Positions 9,114 through 18,528 of a stretch of DNA of 64,000 nt are shown one piece after another. Below the pieces are notes generated by a model. The model did not search any database. It was not told the origin of the DNA and saw only the letters and a program-made list of their open reading frames with translations. Position numbers and translations under genes: made by a program. The stretch covers positions 248,001 to 312,000 of the forward strand of contig NZ_FZNM01000003.1 in NCBI RefSeq assembly GCF_900188295.1, given 5' to 3'. The first letter of the stretch is position 1. Every line of letters starts with the position of its first letter. The DNA is from Paracoccus sediminis. Lineage in GTDB: Bacteria; Pseudomonadota; Alphaproteobacteria; Rhodobacterales; Rhodobacteraceae.

Positions 9114-10304
9114 TCACAGGTTCTGTTCCGCGTCGTCCCGCGGCACGGTGCGTGTCAGCACATCGGGATCCGGGCGCTGCCCCAGGATTCCCTGCGGCGC
9201 GGCAAGCCCCCGCCCGCGCATGGGCGACAGGTCGCGGGGCGCCTTGACCAGCGGCGCGGCACTGGCCAGCATGGCGGCCTGCTCGTCCACCGAACAGATG
9301 CCCGTGACCTGGAACGGCGGCAGGCCCAGCACCGGACGCGCGGTGCCGCGCGCATCGGGATCGGCAAGAAGGGCCACATTGGCGATGCCCGCCAGCCCCA
9401 GCCCGCCCTGGGCGTCCAAGGCCATCATCTCGGCCATGCACATGCGCCCCTGCTCGACGCATCGGTTCACGACCCTCTGGAACAGTTCGGGATCCACCTG
9501 GGCAAAGGTCATGGGCGGAACGCTTTGGGACGGTTGCGCCAGTTCCAGATAGCGGGCGCGGTCCAGCGTCTCGTTGCCGGCCGCAGCCTGGGCGACCCAG
9601 GCATCAAATCCGGCGTCGTCCAGGGCACGGGCCTTGAACCGCATTCCCGAAAAGCCCGCGCCCGAATAATGCGAGGCCAGCCCCTGATAGGTTCCCTCGT
9701 CGTTGAAAACCCCGTGCAGCGTGGTCTGCATCCCCGGCATGGCATAGATCATCCCCGCCATCGCCGGAATGTAGAACGCGTTCATCACCGAGGCCGAGGT
9801 CAGCGTGAACCGCACCGGACGGTCAACCGGCACAGCCAGTTCGTTGACGGATGCCACGCCCTGTTCGGGATAGACGAACAGCCATTTCCAATCCAGTGCG
9901 ACCACCTGGACCGGCAAGGGATCGGCGGCGCCGACCGGGGTTTCCGCGTCGATCCGATCCAGCGGGCGATAGGGATCCAGCAGATGCGTGCCGACCCAGG
10001 TCAGCGCCCCCAGACAGACGATAATCAGCAGCGGAATAGCCCAGATCACCAGTTCCAGCTTGGTCGAATGGTCCCAGTCCGGGGCATAGCTGGCCCGACG
10101 GTTGGCCGCGCGATACCGCCAGGCGAACCAGACCGTCAGCGCCATGACCGGAACGATGATAATCAGCATCAGCAAGGTCGATTGCACCAGCAGTTCCGCC
10201 TGCCTCGCCGCGATGTCGCCGGACGGGGCCAGTACGACGGCCTTGCATCCCGCCAGAAACATGACCGGAAGCAGCCAGACCATGGATTTGCGAAATGGCG
10301 TCAT
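9114..10304 (-). CDS. cyoA: Cytochrome bo3 quinol oxidase subunit II, lipoprotein
   Basis: A 396-residue subunit II with a lipoprotein signal (LAGC at 17-20), two membrane helices and a periplasmic cupredoxin domain. The CuA ligands of cytochrome c oxidases are missing, as expected for a quinol oxidase. It is about 80 residues longer than E. coli CyoA; the extra part is a C-terminal tail after the VVNRCVEQG region, with two cysteines near its start. ATG 10304 is preferred because GGGGTG lies about ten bases upstream; a TTG three codons earlier is too close to it. First gene of cyoABCD-SURF1. Confidence 0.94.
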   Translation of the reverse strand: MTPFRKSMVWLLPVMFLAGCKAVVLAPSGDIAARQAELLVQSTLLMLIIIVPVMALTVWFAWRYRAANRRASYAPDWDHSTKLELVIWAIPLLIIVCLGALTWVGTHLLDPYRPLDRIDAETPVGAADPLPVQVVALDWKWLFVYPEQGVASVNELAVPVDRPVRFTLTSASVMNAFYIPAMAGMIYAMPGMQTTLHGVFNDEGTYQGLASHYSGAGFSGMRFKARALDDAGFDAWVAQAAAGNETLDRARYLELAQPSQSVPPMTFAQVDPELFQRVVNRCVEQGRMCMAEMMALDAQGGLGLAGIANVALLADPDARGTARPVLGLPPFQVTGICSVDEQAAMLASAAPLVKAPRDLSPMRGRGLAAPQGILGQRPDPDVLTRTVPRDDAEQNL

Positions 10305-10406
10305 GACTGGCAATCACCCCGCTGGCAGGACGGAACGCCCCTGTCCAGGCGACCACGTCCGATAGGATGCCGTCCAGATAGCCGCCCGGCCCGCACCCCG
10401 ACATAA

Positions 10407-10417
10407 GACAATTTGTC
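10407..10417. promoter_or_regulatory. Palindrome in the cyoA/MFS divergent region
   Basis: GACAATTTGTC, 5-bp arms around one base, lies 103 bases upstream of cyoA and 106 upstream of the MFS start. The same GACAA/TTGTC half-sites occur with a different spacing at 27735-27755. It may bind a regulator of the oxidase operon; no known Fnr or RegA consensus is evident. Confidence 0.3.
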
Positions 10418-10522
10418 GCGTGTTTCTTTGTCTGGCAATGTATCATGGCTTCGGCAGCTGCAAGAATCCGTCGTCGCGGCCGGTCCCGTCCTGCCGTCTG
10501 TCCAAGCCGAGTGGTGCACGCA

Positions 10523-11842
10523 ATGGTGACATCTGCCGAAACCCCTTCCCGCCAGGGTTCTGGCAAGGATGTCGACAAGCATCATGTTTCACCGTCCGAT
10601 ATCGCCGTGGGCGTGGTGATCGGGCGCACGTCGGAATTCTTCGATTTCTTCGTCTTCGCCATCGCCTCGGTCATCGTGTTCCCGCAGAGGCTGTTTCCCT
10701 TTGTGGACCCGTTGCAGGGAACGCTGCTGTCCTTCGGCCTGGTGCTGCTGGCCTTTGTCGCCCGTCCGGTGGGCACGGCGATCTTCATGCGCTTCGACCG
10801 GCGGCACGGCCGCGTGGCCAAGCTGACGCTGGCGCTGTTCCTGCTGGGCACATCGACCGTGGCGATGGGTCTGGTGCCGTCCTATGCGTTCCTGGGGGAA
10901 TGGGCGATCATCATCATGGCGCTGCTGCGGATCGGTCAGGGCCTGGCCATCGGCGGCAGCTGGGACGGGCTGGCGTCCCTGCTGGCGCTAAGCGCGCCGG
11001 AGAAGAAGCGCGGCTTTTACGCGATGGTGCCGCAGCTTGGCGCGCCCATCGGGCTGATCGTCGCGGCCATGCTGTTTTCCTATCTGGTGTCCAACCTGTC
11101 CCAGGGGGATTTCCTGGACTGGGGCTGGCGCTATCCGTTCTTCGTGGCCTTTTCGGTCAATGTGGTGGCGCTGTTCGCGCGGTTGCGGATCATCGCCTCG
11201 CCCGAGTTCCAGGAGGCGTTCGAAACCCGCGAATTGCAGCCCAGCCGCATCCGGGATGCGTTCCGCAGCGACTGGCGCGCCATCTGGCTGGCGTCGTTCG
11301 TGCCGCTGGCCAGCTTTTCCATGTTCCACATCGTGACGGTGTTCCCGCTGTCCTGGGTCTATCTGTACACCGACGAAACCCTGACGTTCTTTCTGAACCT
11401 GACGGCGGTCAGCGCGGCCTTCGGGCTGGGATCGGTGGTGCTGTCGGGCTATCTGTCGGACTGGTACGGACGGCGCCGCGTGCTGCTGTGGGGGGCGGCG
11501 GCCATCGGGGCCTTCAGCCTGCTGGCGCCTACCCTGCTGCAAGGCGGCAAGACCGGCGAATCCGTCTACATGATCGTGGGCTTCCTGATCCTGGGCATCA
11601 GCTTCGGCCAGTCGTCGGGCGCGGTGGCGTCGATGTTCGACAGCCGCAACCGCTACACCGATTCCGCCTTCGCCTCGGCCCTGGCCTGGCTGTTCGGCGC
11701 GGGCCTGGCCCCGCTGACGGCGCTGTTCCTGTCCACCACGCTGGGCCTGTTCGCGGCGGGGCTGTACCTGCTGTCGGGCGCCATCGCCACCGCGATCGCG
11801 CTGTGGATCGCCCGGCAGTTGGAGTTCCAGAGGCAAGGTTGA
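10523..11842 (+). CDS. MFS transporter, metabolite:H+ symporter (MHS) type
   Basis: A 439-residue membrane protein with about twelve helices. The cytoplasmic loop FMRFDRRHGRVAKL matches the MFS signature between helices 2 and 3, the second half has GYLSDWYGRRR, and RIGQGLAIGGSWDGL resembles the helix-4 motif of the ProP/ShiA/KgtP group. These carry organic acids, osmolytes or other metabolites with protons. The substrate cannot be told from sequence; the gene faces glcB convergently, but that is weak evidence. ATG 10523 is chosen (VTSAETPSRQ...) because the upstream 26 codons are Arg-rich and unlike a transporter N-terminus. Confidence 0.85.
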   Translation: MVTSAETPSRQGSGKDVDKHHVSPSDIAVGVVIGRTSEFFDFFVFAIASVIVFPQRLFPFVDPLQGTLLSFGLVLLAFVARPVGTAIFMRFDRRHGRVAKLTLALFLLGTSTVAMGLVPSYAFLGEWAIIIMALLRIGQGLAIGGSWDGLASLLALSAPEKKRGFYAMVPQLGAPIGLIVAAMLFSYLVSNLSQGDFLDWGWRYPFFVAFSVNVVALFARLRIIASPEFQEAFETRELQPSRIRDAFRSDWRAIWLASFVPLASFSMFHIVTVFPLSWVYLYTDETLTFFLNLTAVSAAFGLGSVVLSGYLSDWYGRRRVLLWGAAAIGAFSLLAPTLLQGGKTGESVYMIVGFLILGISFGQSSGAVASMFDSRNRYTDSAFASALAWLFGAGLAPLTALFLSTTLGLFAAGLYLLSGAIATAIALWIARQLEFQRQG

Positions 11843-12073
11843 TCCCGGCCCGCCCGTCCCCGGTTCCATGTCTGGTTCCTGACTGCCACGAAGCCCTGTC
11901 ATTCTTTGGCCGGATCGGCTTTGACTGCCCGGAATATACCGGCCCGGACCATGGGAAACGCCGGAACGGGATCGCGCGCCCAGGTGGCGGGGCCGAGATC
12001 CGGCCTGCCCGCGCCAACGGCGAACGGCAGGCGCAATCGCCCTGCGGACGGCGACGGCCTTTGCGCTGGCGAC

Positions 12074-14233
12074 CTATCCCCGCAGCGCCTTGGCCTGCCT
12101 GCGCCGGGCGTGCAGCGCGGGTTCGGTATAACCCGACGGCTGGGTCGTCCCCGTCAGCACCAGGTCGCGCGCGGCCTGAAACGCCGGGCCGTCGAAACCG
12201 GGGGCCATTGGGACATACGCCGGGTCGCCCGCGTTCTGGGCATCGACCTTCACCGCCATGCGGCGCAGGGCATCCTCGACCCCGTCGCGGCTGACAAGAC
12301 CCTGTTCCAGCCAGTTGGCCAACAGCTGGGCGCTGATCCGGCAGGTGGCGCGATCCTCCATCATTGGCACATCGTCGATGTCGGGCACCTTGGAACAACC
12401 GATGCCCTGGTCCACCCAGCGCACGACATAGCCGAGGATCCCTTGGGCGCTGTTGTCCACCTCGCGCCGGATCTCGTCGGGCGACAGCGGCGTGTCGCCG
12501 ACCAGGGCCGGGGTCAGCAGCGCGTCCAGATCCGGGATCGGCCGACCTGCCAGTTCGTCCTGCCGCGCCGCCACGTCGACCGTGTGGTAATGCAGCGCGT
12601 GCAGGGTCGCAGCCGTGGGACTGGGCACCCAGGCCGTGTTGGCGCCCGATTGCGGATGGCCGATCTTGGTGTGCAGCATGTCCGCCAGCGCATCGGGTTT
12701 CGCCCACATGCCCTTGCCGATCTGCGCCCGCCCGCGCAGCCCGCAGGCCAGCCCGATCAGGACGTTGCGATCCTCATAAGCCGTCAACCAGCCCGATTTG
12801 CGCGTCGCGTCGCGCCCGGCAAAGGCGCCCGCCTGCATCGAGGTGTGGATCTCGTCCCCCGTGCGGTCCAGAAAGCCCGTGTTGATGAAGAACACCCGGT
12901 TGCGGATCGCATGGATGGTGGCGGCCAGATTGGCGCTGGTGCGCCGCTCCTCGTCCATCAGGCCCAGCTTGACGGTGTTGGGGGCCAGGCCCAGGATGTT
13001 CTCGACGCGGGCAAAGGTGCGGTCGGCAAAGGCCGCCTCGTCCGGGCCGTGCATCTTGGGCTTGACGACATAGATCGCTCCGACGCGGCTGTTTCTTGGG
13101 CCGTCGGTCTTGTTCAGGTCGTGCATGGCGCAGGCGACCGTGACCATCGCGTCCATCAGCCCTTCGGGCGTGTCCTGCCCGTCCAGCCGCACGGCGTCCG
13201 TGGTCATCAGCAGGCCCACGTTGCGCACCAGCAGCAGCGCGCGGCCCGGCAGGGTAAGGATGCTGCCATCGGGACGGGTGATTTCGCGGTCGGGGTTCAG
13301 GCGGCGGGTCAGGGTCTTGCCGCCCTTGTCGAAGGTATCGACCAGATCGCCCTTCATCAGCCCCAGCCAGTTGGCATAGACAGCCACCTTGTCTTCGGCG
13401 TCCACCGCCGCCACGCTGTCCTCGCAATCCTGGATCGCGGTCAGGGCGGCCTCGACGATCACGTCGCGCAAGCCCGAAGCGGATGCGGCGCCGATGGGAT
13501 GGTCGGGGTTGATGACCAGTTCGACATGCAGCCCGTGGTGGCGCAGCACCAGGGCGGTATCGGCCCCGTCCACACGGCGGCCGACAAAGGCGGACGGATC
13601 GCGCAGCGCGACCTCGGACCATTCCAGGGTGGCCTTCAGGCCCTCTGCGTCGGCCAGGTAGCCCGACACGTCGGCGTGGCTGCCGGCGGTCAGGGGAAAG
13701 GTTTCGTCCAGGAACTGCGCGGCGCGCGCCACCACCGCGTCGCGCCGGGCCGGGTCAAGACCGCCGCCGGCCGGGGGCGGTCCCAGCACGTCGGATCCAT
13801 ACAGCGCGTCGTACAACGACCCCCACCGCGCATTCGCGGCGTTCAGCGCGAACCGGGCGTTGCTGACCGGCACGACCAGTTGCGGACCGGCAACCTGCGC
13901 GATTTCCGGGTCGATCCGGCCGTTGTCAATCTGAAAAGGCGCCGGTTCGGGGACCAGATAGCCGATGTCGGCCAGAAAGGCACGATAGGCCGCCACGTCC
14001 CAGGGCTGGTTGCCGCGCGCCTTGTGCCAGGCATCGATCCGGTCCTGCAAGTCGGCGCGACGGTCCAGCAGGGCACGATTCTCGGGGGCGCAATCGGCCA
14101 GCAATCCGGCATAGCCCGACCAGAAGGCATCGGGATCGACGCCCGTGCCGGGCAGAACACGCGCCTCCACGAACGCGGCCAGTTCCTCGGCCACGTCAAT
14201 ACCATGCCTCTTGGTGTAACGGGTCTGGGCCAT
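12074..14233 (-). CDS. glcB: Malate synthase G
   Basis: A 719-residue enzyme (E. coli GlcB 723) that condenses glyoxylate and acetyl-CoA to malate in the glyoxylate/glycolate pathway. The conserved core includes VKPKMHGPDE, LGLMDEERRTSANL and FINTGFLDRTGDEIHTSM in the TIM-barrel active site, and the long isoform-G insertions are present. ATG 14233 has a strong AAGGAG eight bases upstream; an upstream in-frame start adds only a Pro/Arg leader. No isocitrate lyase gene is nearby, so the glyoxylate source lies elsewhere. The 120 bases upstream contain TTGACG as a possible -35 box but no clear -10. Confidence 0.97.
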   Translation of the reverse strand: MAQTRYTKRHGIDVAEELAAFVEARVLPGTGVDPDAFWSGYAGLLADCAPENRALLDRRADLQDRIDAWHKARGNQPWDVAAYRAFLADIGYLVPEPAPFQIDNGRIDPEIAQVAGPQLVVPVSNARFALNAANARWGSLYDALYGSDVLGPPPAGGGLDPARRDAVVARAAQFLDETFPLTAGSHADVSGYLADAEGLKATLEWSEVALRDPSAFVGRRVDGADTALVLRHHGLHVELVINPDHPIGAASASGLRDVIVEAALTAIQDCEDSVAAVDAEDKVAVYANWLGLMKGDLVDTFDKGGKTLTRRLNPDREITRPDGSILTLPGRALLLVRNVGLLMTTDAVRLDGQDTPEGLMDAMVTVACAMHDLNKTDGPRNSRVGAIYVVKPKMHGPDEAAFADRTFARVENILGLAPNTVKLGLMDEERRTSANLAATIHAIRNRVFFINTGFLDRTGDEIHTSMQAGAFAGRDATRKSGWLTAYEDRNVLIGLACGLRGRAQIGKGMWAKPDALADMLHTKIGHPQSGANTAWVPSPTAATLHALHYHTVDVAARQDELAGRPIPDLDALLTPALVGDTPLSPDEIRREVDNSAQGILGYVVRWVDQGIGCSKVPDIDDVPMMEDRATCRISAQLLANWLEQGLVSRDGVEDALRRMAVKVDAQNAGDPAYVPMAPGFDGPAFQAARDLVLTGTTQPSGYTEPALHARRRQAKALRG

Positions 14234-14353
14234 GCTGCATCTCCTTGGCTGGGGCGGCGGTATACCATCGCGCACTTTTGCACCCCTTACGTCAAAGGCA
14301 GCGCGTTTCCAAGACCGGGTGGAATGGTTTTCCGTTGGGAAAGGCGCGGCCTG

Positions 14354-15586
14354 TCACGGCTGGGGCTTTTCCTCGACCACTCCGGCCGTGGCATGGCGAG
14401 CGGCTTCCTCGTCCTCGGCCGTTGCCCCGGCTTCCACGATGTCGCGGGCCTCTTCCTCGTCCTCGTCCTCGATGGCCGGGGGTTCTTCGCCTGCCAGGAA
14501 GTTGCCGAACTTTTCCCAGCCGGGAACGTATTCGGCCAGCACGCGCAGCACCACCAGCACCGGCACGGCGATAATCATGCCGATCACCGACCACAGCCAG
14601 GCCCACAACGCCACGGCCAGAAACACGACCACCGCGTTCATCTGCAACCGGCGCGACACGAAATAGGGGGTGATGACCTGCCCTTCTAGCGAGGTCATCA
14701 GCATATAGCTTCCCGCGACCATCATCGGCCAGAAGATGCCCGGCATGACCACCAGGGCCACGATGCCCGACAGGATCACGCCCGCGATGGCGCCCAGATA
14801 GGGAATGAAGTTCAGGATGAACGCCCCGATGCCGAACACCAGGGCGCCGGGCATTCCCCAGGCATACATGGCAAGGCCCACCGCCAGGCCAAGGCCCGCG
14901 TTGATGATGGCGATTGCGCCCAGATAATTGCCCAGCGAATCCTCGATCTGGCGCAAGGCCAGATAAGCGTTCCGCTTGTCGCGCATCGAATCGAAGCTTT
15001 GCACGATCTTGAGATACAGCAGATCCCCCGAGGCCAGCATGAAGAACAGCAGAAACAGCGTGAAGATCACCTGCCCGACAATGGCCGGGGTGAACTTCAT
15101 CAGCGACGTCAGCGGGCTGTCGCTGGCCTGTTCGACCTTGATGGTGGAGGGGGCATCGTCGTCATCGGCCGTCTGGACCTGTTCGATCTGTTCGGCGGCC
15201 TCTTGCAGTTCGTCAAAGGATTCGCGCAGTTCGCTGAACTTCTGTTCCAGGCGAAACTGGATCGTCGGCAGGTTCTGCGCGGCCTGACTGATCGGACCGC
15301 TGGCGCCCAAGCCGATCAGGGCCACCGCCACCACCAGCCCCAGCGTGACCCCCGTTGCCGTCAGCGCGTCGGGAAGGCCGCGCCGCCGGGCCAGCCGGCG
15401 CAAGGGGGTGAAGACAAAGAACAGCAGCACCGCCAAGGTCACGGGCATCAGGAAATCGCGCCCGGCGGCAATGGCCGCAAAGGCCAGGATCAGGAAGATT
15501 CCGATAACCGCCCAGTTCGCCGCCCGTCCGCTGGCACCGCTGCCGTCGGACCGGAAGCGCGGAAAACTGTAATGCTTTTCAACCAC
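14354..15586 (-). CDS. AI-2E/PerM family membrane transporter
   Basis: A 410-residue protein with the AI-2E (UPF0118, PerM) layout: paired N-terminal helices (about 24-62), a third helix, a long helical soluble stretch rich in Glu/Gln (about 108-150), then five or so C-terminal helices with FILNFIPYLGAIAGV and GQVITPYFVSRRL, both family signatures. The C-terminal 50 residues are an acidic low-complexity tail (EDEDEEEARD). Members export quorum signals or act as Na+/H+ antiporters; the role here is unknown. It lies upstream of glcB, same strand, with a 120-base gap. Confidence 0.88.
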   Translation of the reverse strand: MVEKHYSFPRFRSDGSGASGRAANWAVIGIFLILAFAAIAAGRDFLMPVTLAVLLFFVFTPLRRLARRRGLPDALTATGVTLGLVVAVALIGLGASGPISQAAQNLPTIQFRLEQKFSELRESFDELQEAAEQIEQVQTADDDDAPSTIKVEQASDSPLTSLMKFTPAIVGQVIFTLFLLFFMLASGDLLYLKIVQSFDSMRDKRNAYLALRQIEDSLGNYLGAIAIINAGLGLAVGLAMYAWGMPGALVFGIGAFILNFIPYLGAIAGVILSGIVALVVMPGIFWPMMVAGSYMLMTSLEGQVITPYFVSRRLQMNAVVVFLAVALWAWLWSVIGMIIAVPVLVVLRVLAEYVPGWEKFGNFLAGEEPPAIEDEDEEEARDIVEAGATAEDEEAARHATAGVVEEKPQP

Positions 15587-15691
15587 GGCCTGCCTGTCCC
15601 CCGCACCGTCCCTGCGCAGGTTCCGAACGCAAACGGCGACCCGGCTGTTCCGGGCCGCCGTCCGATGGCACGAATGCGCAGCGGTCGCGGG

Positions 15692-16918
15692 TCAGATCGG
15701 GTGGTCGCCGTCCGCGTCGATCGCGCGGGTGGGCAGGCCCATGTCCCCGAGCAGTTCAAGGAAGGGGCGGGCAGGCAGATCCTCGACATTGGCCATCTTG
15801 CGCACGTCCCAGGTGCCGCGCGCGACCAGGATCGCCGCCGCGACCGGGGGCACGCCCGCGGTATAGCTGATGCCCTGGCTGCCGACATCCTCGAAGGCCT
15901 CGCGATGGTCGGCGACATTGTAGAGGAAGACCTCGCCCGCCTTGCCGTCCAGGCTGCCTTTGACCAGATCGCCGATGCAGGTCTTGCCGGTGTAATCGGG
16001 GGCAAGGCTGGCGGGGTCCGGCAGCACGGCCTTGACGACCTTCAGGGGCACGACCTCTTGCCCCTCGGCGGTCCGGACCGGCTGTTCGGACAGCAGGCCC
16101 AGATTTTGCAGGACCGTAAAGACGTTGATGTAATGATCGCCGAAGCCCATCCAGAACCGGACATCGGCGTCCTTGTAGCGGACCGACAGGCTGTGGACCT
16201 CGTCGTGGCCGGACAGATAGGCCTTCTGCTTGCCCACGACGGGCAGATCCCATTCGCGGCCGACCTCGAACATCCGGTTTTCGCGCCATTCCCCGCCCTG
16301 CCAGGAATAGACCGTGCCGGTGAATTCGCGGAAGTTGATCTCGGGGTCGAAGTTGGTGGCGAAATACCGGCCATGGGAACCGGCATTGATGTCCACGATG
16401 TCGATGCCGTCGATCCGGTCGAAATACTCGTCTTCGGCCAGCCGGGCATAGGCGTTGACCACGCCCGGATCGAAACCCGCGCCCAGGATCGCGGTGATCC
16501 CGGCCCGTTCGACATCCTCGCGCCGCTTCCATTCGTAGTTGCCGTACCAGGGCGGCGTTTCGCAGATCTTTGCCGGATCCTCATGGATGGCCGTGTCGAT
16601 ATAGGCGGCGCCCGCGCGGATGCAGCCCTCCAGCACGGTCATGTTGATGAAAGCCGTGCCGACGTTGATGACGATGCCCGCATCGACCTTGCGGATCAGC
16701 GCCTCGACCTCATCGGGGTTCATCGCGTCCAGGGCGTGACTGGCGAAGGGCATGTCGTGGCCCTTGTCGCGCAGGGTCTGGACGATCGCGTCGGCCTTGG
16801 ACCGGGTGCGGTTGGCGATGTGCAGGTCGCCGAATTCGGCCGCCCATTGCGCCGCCTTGTGCGCCACGACGTGCGCGACGCCACCCGCGCCGATGATGAG
16901 GACGTTCTTCTTGGGCAA
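15692..16918 (-). CDS. Carboxynorspermidine/carboxyspermidine dehydrogenase (saccharopine dehydrogenase family)
   Basis: A 408-residue NAD(P)-dependent enzyme with an N-terminal Rossmann motif GAGGVAHVVAHK (10-21) and the saccharopine dehydrogenase fold (GAAYIDTAIHEDP, ILGAGFDPGVVNAYA). In the alternative polyamine route it reductively condenses aspartate semialdehyde with a diamine (putrescine or diaminopropane) to a carboxylated triamine. The gene 34 bases upstream encodes the matching decarboxylase, which makes this assignment firmer than the fold alone. Whether the product is spermidine or norspermidine cannot be decided from sequence. Confidence 0.9.
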   Translation of the reverse strand: MPKKNVLIIGAGGVAHVVAHKAAQWAAEFGDLHIANRTRSKADAIVQTLRDKGHDMPFASHALDAMNPDEVEALIRKVDAGIVINVGTAFINMTVLEGCIRAGAAYIDTAIHEDPAKICETPPWYGNYEWKRREDVERAGITAILGAGFDPGVVNAYARLAEDEYFDRIDGIDIVDINAGSHGRYFATNFDPEINFREFTGTVYSWQGGEWRENRMFEVGREWDLPVVGKQKAYLSGHDEVHSLSVRYKDADVRFWMGFGDHYINVFTVLQNLGLLSEQPVRTAEGQEVVPLKVVKAVLPDPASLAPDYTGKTCIGDLVKGSLDGKAGEVFLYNVADHREAFEDVGSQGISYTAGVPPVAAAILVARGTWDVRKMANVEDLPARPFLELLGDMGLPTRAIDADGDHPI

Positions 16919-16952
16919 TTACGGATCCTTTCCGGGGTTGCAGAGAGGTGCC

Positions 16953-18053
16953 TCAGGACAGGCTGGATTTGTAGTCGTCATAGGAGAAGTCGCGGACGGT
17001 GCGAATGGTGCCGTCGTCGTCCCGGATCGCGATGGCCGGCATGGCGACGCCGTTGAACCAGTTCTTCTTGACCATGGTATAGCCCGCCGCGTCGGCGATG
17101 CTGATCCGGTCTCCGATTTGCAGCGGCTGCGGGAACCGCGCGTCCCCGAAGATGTCGCCCGCAAGGCAGGTCTTGCCCGCGATCTGGTATTCGTGCGCGC
17201 CATCCTGCGGCAGCTTGGCGGTTTCGCGATAGATCAGCAGATCCAGCATGTGCGCCTCGATGCTGCTGTCCACGATAGCGACCTTTTTGCCGTTATCGAT
17301 GATGTCCAGCACGCTCACCTCCAGCGTGGTGGTTCCGGTGATGCTGGCCTCGCCCGGTTCCAGATAGGCCTGCACCCCGAAACGGTCCTGGAACGCCTTG
17401 AGCCGGTCGGCCAGCCTGTCGACGGGATAGCCTTCGCCGGTGAAATGGATGCCGCCGCCCAGGGAAACCCAGTCCAGACGCTTCAGGATGTCGCCGAATT
17501 CCGTCTCGATCCGGGTCAGCTGGCTGTCGAACAGGTCGAAGTCGCGGTTCTCGCAGTTGTAGTGGATCATCACGCCGCTGATGCGGTCCATCGCGGATTC
17601 CAGCCGGTCGCGGTCCCATTCGCCCAGGCGGCTGAAGGGCCGCGCCGGATCCGCCAGATCGAAGCCGCTGGTGGAAAAGCGCGGGTTCAGGCGCAGGCCG
17701 GTGGTGATGCCCCTGGCCTTGTCTCCGAACCGGTCAAGCTGGGACAGGCTGTTGAAGATGATCTTGTCGGCATAGCCCACCGCCTCGTCGATCTCGTGAT
17801 CCGCCCAGGCCACCGAATAGGCATGGGTTTCCTTGCCGAATGTTTCATGCCCCAGCCGCAGTTCATAGAGCGACGACGAGGTGGTGCCGTCCATATAGTC
17901 GCGCATCAGGTCGAACACCGACCATGTGGCAAAGCATTTCAGCGCCAGCAGAGCCCTGGCCCCCGACGCCTCGCGCAGATGCGCGACCTTTTCCATGTTG
18001 CGGCGCAGGGCCGCCGCGTCGATCAGGTAAAAGGGCGTCTGAAGTCCGGCCAT
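16953..18053 (-). CDS. nspC: Carboxynorspermidine/carboxyspermidine decarboxylase
   Basis: A 366-residue PLP enzyme of the alanine-racemase-fold decarboxylases. The PLP lysine is K39 in LLALKCF, with the family start TPFYLIDAAALRRN just before it; later marks are GGGIHFTGEGYP and YLEPGEASI. It removes the carboxyl group from carboxy(nor)spermidine, releasing the polyamine. It is the first gene of a two-gene operon with the dehydrogenase and has a credible promoter 33-61 bases upstream. The much longer open frame to 18584 is a shadow of upstream genes; ATG 18053 fits the family N-terminus. Confidence 0.93.
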   Translation of the reverse strand: MAGLQTPFYLIDAAALRRNMEKVAHLREASGARALLALKCFATWSVFDLMRDYMDGTTSSSLYELRLGHETFGKETHAYSVAWADHEIDEAVGYADKIIFNSLSQLDRFGDKARGITTGLRLNPRFSTSGFDLADPARPFSRLGEWDRDRLESAMDRISGVMIHYNCENRDFDLFDSQLTRIETEFGDILKRLDWVSLGGGIHFTGEGYPVDRLADRLKAFQDRFGVQAYLEPGEASITGTTTLEVSVLDIIDNGKKVAIVDSSIEAHMLDLLIYRETAKLPQDGAHEYQIAGKTCLAGDIFGDARFPQPLQIGDRISIADAAGYTMVKKNWFNGVAMPAIAIRDDDGTIRTVRDFSYDDYKSSLS

Positions 18054-18085
18054 GCGAAACCTTTGAGGGCAAAAGCGAAAGGGCC

Positions 18086-18114
18086 GATATAGACACGGCA
18101 GGGGCTTTTCGCAA
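18086..18114 (-). promoter_or_regulatory. Sigma-70-like promoter of the polyamine operon
   Basis: On the minus strand TTGCGA (18114-18109), a 17-base spacer and TATATC (18091-18086) match -35 and -10 boxes at four of six positions each with ideal spacing. The implied start site near 18079 leaves a leader of about 26 bases before nspC. Seen by eye only. Confidence 0.45.
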
Positions 18115-18142
18115 GAAAGCGTGACGGGCCGATGACGGCGGC

Positions 18143-18526
18143 TCAGCCACCCGCGGCAAGGCGGCGGAATTCGCGTTTCAGCAGATCCAGTTCGGCGCGA
18201 AGCTGCGCCACCTCGGCCAGCAGGTCGTCGCCCGCGACAGCGCCCGCGATCAGCGCCAGGCTGGACAGCACCTGCGATGCGGGACCGGCGGGGTTCCCGT
18301 CGCCGTCGCTGACGACCAGCAGCAGGGCGTGCAGGCCGGTGTCGATGACGGCTGCCGGAAGATCCGCCGCGACCAACCAGACGCCGGGACCGGCATCGCG
18401 CAGCGCGGCCCGTGCCACCACCTGCCCGCGATGGAGGACAACCAGACCGGCCGGGGGGGTATCCGATGCCAGTGCCCCGATCCAGCATCCTGCCGCGACC
18501 CCGTGGCTTTCGAAACGCATCGCCAT
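18143..18526 (-). CDS. Conserved hypothetical protein with C-terminal coiled coil
   Basis: A 127-residue protein not matched to a named function. Residues 1-95 look like a compact beta-rich domain (WIGALASDTPPAGLVVLHRG, ARAALRDAGPGVWLVAADLP); residues about 100-124 form a heptad-like helix (LAEVAQLRAELDLLKREFRRL) suited to self-association. ATG 18526 starts two bases after the stop of the DUF6478-like gene, so the two are an operon. I chose it over the second Met two codons later by spacing. The longer open frame is a shadow. Confidence 0.7.
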   Translation of the reverse strand: MAMRFESHGVAAGCWIGALASDTPPAGLVVLHRGQVVARAALRDAGPGVWLVAADLPAAVIDTGLHALLLVVSDGDGNPAGPASQVLSSLALIAGAVAGDDLLAEVAQLRAELDLLKREFRRLAAGG

Positions 18527-18528
18527 GG

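Noticed and set aside
6522..10406. A 1294-codon open frame on the plus strand opposite cyoA-cyoC
   Set aside because: Composition is Arg/His/Gln-rich with no domain, and it mirrors genuine oxidase genes on the other strand; a high-GC shadow.
12027..12045. Hairpin GCAGGCG-CAAT-CGCC(C)TGC between the MFS gene and glcB
   Set aside because: One bulge and no T-run; too weak to call a terminator in GC-rich DNA.
11906..14689. A 927-codon plus-strand open frame opposite malate synthase G
   Set aside because: Antisense shadow; the minus strand encodes full-length GlcB with a good ribosome-binding site.
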